From: Propionibacterium sp.
GTDB taxonomy: Bacteria; Actinomycetota; Actinomycetes; Propionibacteriales; Propionibacteriaceae
Reading direction: 5' to 3'
DNA length: 32,077 nt
Assembly: GCA_012837465.1 (NCBI GenBank)
Contig: DURG01000169.1
Location: 1 to 32,077, forward strand
A program made the translations under genes and the position numbers. Shown here piece after piece: positions 30,837 to 32,077 of this stretch (its first letter is position 1; each line of letters opens with the position of its first letter). The notes beneath the pieces were generated by a model. That model was not told where the DNA came from. It was given only the letters and a program-made list of their open reading frames with translations, and did not search any database.

Positions 30837-30876
30837 CGGCGTCGTCCCTTCTCGATCAAACTGGGAGGAATGTGGC

Positions 30877-30918
30877 GTGATGTGGGGTGGCACGGATGCC
30901 CGTGCCACCCCACATCAC
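30877..30918 (-). terminator. Perfect 19-bp intercistronic hairpin
   Basis: GTGATGTGGGGTGGCACGG (30877-30895) and its exact complement (30900-30918) enclose a 4-nt loop. It lies between the binding-protein stop (30936) and the permease start. No U-tract follows, so it is better read as a partial terminator or an mRNA 3'-end stabiliser that keeps binding-protein levels above permease levels. Confidence 0.8.
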
Positions 30919-30935
30919 ATGTGATTCAGGTCAGG

Positions 30936-32077
30936 TCAGCCCTGGGCTGCGACCTGAGCCTCGAGCTGCTCCAGGAGGGCCTGGGGCTCTTCGGTGCCGA
31001 TCTTGAAGGCGTTCTGCTGCAGAGCGGTCTGCAGGGCATCCCACTGCGGGTTCGCCACGGGGGCGAAGCGCACGACCGACAGGGCGTCGAGGAAGGCAAC
31101 CTGGTTGCCCTCAGCCGAACCCTTGGCGGAGTCGATCACCGAGGTGGTGACGGGGAGGAGGCCGGTGCCCTCGTACCAAGGCGTGTACAGCTCGTCCTGG
31201 TAGAAGTAGTCGAGGTAGGCAGCGGTCGCGGCCTTGCGGTCCTCGTCCTGGTTGTTGAAGGCGACGATGAAGTCGGTCACGCCGATGGCAACGCCTTCGC
31301 CGTCCTTCGAGGGAACCGGGGCGAGCGCCACGTTGACGCCACGCGCCTCGGCATCGCCGACGACCTGGCCGTGACCGATCGCCATGGCGAGCTGGCCGTT
31401 GGCGAGGAGGTCGGTGGTGTCCTGACGGTTGTCCTCGAGGTTCGGCTGGGTCCAGCCGTTGTCGTACATCTTCTTCATCTGCGCGAAGCCCTCGAGGGCG
31501 ACGTCGGAGTTGACGGAGAGGTTCTCGCCATCAGCCCAGTCGCCGCCGGCGCCCCACACCCAGAGCGAGGCCTCGATCTGAGCCTCTTCGGCGCCGAGCG
31601 GCATGCCATAGGCGTAGACGTCACCGTCGAGGTCGACGATGGCCTGGGAGGCGGCCTCGAGGTCGGCCCAGCTCTTCGGGGGCTCGGCGATGCCGGCCTG
31701 CTCGAAGAGGTCGGTGTTGTAGACGAGCATGCGGGCCGAAGCGATGTCCGGGGCAGCCCACTGGGTGCCGTCGGGGCCGGCGCCGTTCTCCATGAGGGTG
31801 GCGTCGAGGTTGGCGAGGGTCTCCTCGCTCAGCAGTTCATCGATCGGGTACAGGAGGTCAGCCTCGGCGAGCGACGCGAACGCGTTGTCGTTGAGGATGT
31901 CGGGCAGGTCGCCGGCCTGGATCCGCGACTGGACGGTCTGCGCGAAGTTCTCCCAGCCGTCGATCTGCAGGTTGACGGTGACGTTGGGGTACTCCTCGTT
32001 GAAGGCCGCGGTGATGCGGTCCCAGTCGGCCTGCGACGTGTCGCCGTAGGACGGGGCGAGGATGTTGATCTCGGTGG
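30936..32077 (-). CDS. Sugar ABC transporter substrate-binding protein, N-terminus beyond window
   Basis: The frame is open to the window edge; 379 residues are visible, and the signal peptide/lipobox and first residues are missing. The visible part begins TEINILAPSYGDTSQADWDRI, then FNEEYPNVTVNLQIDGWENF and SRIQAGDLPDILNDNAFASL, the usual start of CUT1 (MalE/UgpB-like, SBP family 1) proteins. Further blocks are MLVYNTDLFEQAGIAEPPKSW, GANGDWADG-like GAGGDWADG and LLANGQLAMAIGHGQV. Gaps of Trp and Tyr around 280-320 could stack on sugar rings, but the ligand cannot be named. It is the first gene of the operon with the two permeases. Starts inside the visible part (such as 31793) are not real. 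Confidence 0.92.
   Translation of the reverse strand, partial: TEINILAPSYGDTSQADWDRITAAFNEEYPNVTVNLQIDGWENFAQTVQSRIQAGDLPDILNDNAFASLAEADLLYPIDELLSEETLANLDATLMENGAGPDGTQWAAPDIASARMLVYNTDLFEQAGIAEPPKSWADLEAASQAIVDLDGDVYAYGMPLGAEEAQIEASLWVWGAGGDWADGENLSVNSDVALEGFAQMKKMYDNGWTQPNLEDNRQDTTDLLANGQLAMAIGHGQVVGDAEARGVNVALAPVPSKDGEGVAIGVTDFIVAFNNQDEDRKAATAAYLDYFYQDELYTPWYEGTGLLPVTTSVIDSAKGSAEGNQVAFLDALSVVRFAPVANPQWDALQTALQQNAFKIGTEEPQALLEQLEAQVAAQG

Overview
The window is GC-rich (roughly 65-70%) and its gene content is actinobacterial: leaderless starts, GTG starts, a DUF3516 superfamily-2 helicase, a citrate synthase of the GltA type, and leuA, recO and uppS close together. Gene content and the style of the intergenic repeats suggest a member of the Propionibacteriaceae. 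That placement is inferred from reading and was not tested by search. Most of the window is ordinary chromosome, but its left edge is the tip of an integrated element.

Layout. Positions 1-575: the N-terminus of a tyrosine-recombinase integrase (minus strand, cut by the window edge), phased 9-bp repeats, and a tRNA-Leu(CAG) that probably serves as attachment site. Positions 640-3410: aldo/keto reductase, a glycolipid-type GT4 glycosyltransferase, and a VTT/DedA-like membrane protein. Positions 3737-6424: a two-gene unit of GH3 beta-N-acetylhexosaminidase-like enzyme and HAD hydrolase. Positions 6801-10804: dGTPase, citrate synthase, DusB and a small ABM-domain protein, all on the minus strand. 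Positions 10825-13918: a zinc-uptake operon znuA-znuC-znuB-zur with a Zur-box-like operator over the -10 and start codon. Positions 13915-20062: a LacI regulator divergent from an operon for a tandem-HAD protein and a complete ECF transporter (S, fused A-A, T). Positions 20053-22422: Cof-type HAD and recO on the minus strand, uppS on the plus strand. Positions 22591-28834: leuA, metallophosphoesterase, DUF3516 helicase and a two-hotdog thioesterase on the minus strand. Positions 28881-28989: a leuA regulatory leader. Positions 29019-32077: a CUT1 sugar ABC transporter (binding protein cut by the window edge, then two permeases).

How parts work together. Zur probably represses its own operon when zinc is sufficient, and ZnuB carries an extra histidine-rich tail. 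The LacI protein has two near-identical palindromes, one about 20 bp from its own start and one about 22 bp from the start of the HAD/ECF operon. This suggests one ligand-responsive switch for uptake and dephosphorylation of an unidentified compound. The leuA leader encodes a 17-residue peptide with three consecutive leucine codons. It is followed by a perfect 11-bp hairpin whose loop can also pair with the leuA Shine-Dalgarno sequence.

Non-coding structure. Four intergenic stretches hold dispersed, hairpin-forming repeats, and each runs up to the stop codon of a minus-strand gene (GT4, HAD, dGTPase, thioesterase). The best candidates for something little described are the tandem-HAD/orphan-ECF operon and the leuA leader architecture. 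No CRISPR array, insertion-sequence transposase or defence system was seen.
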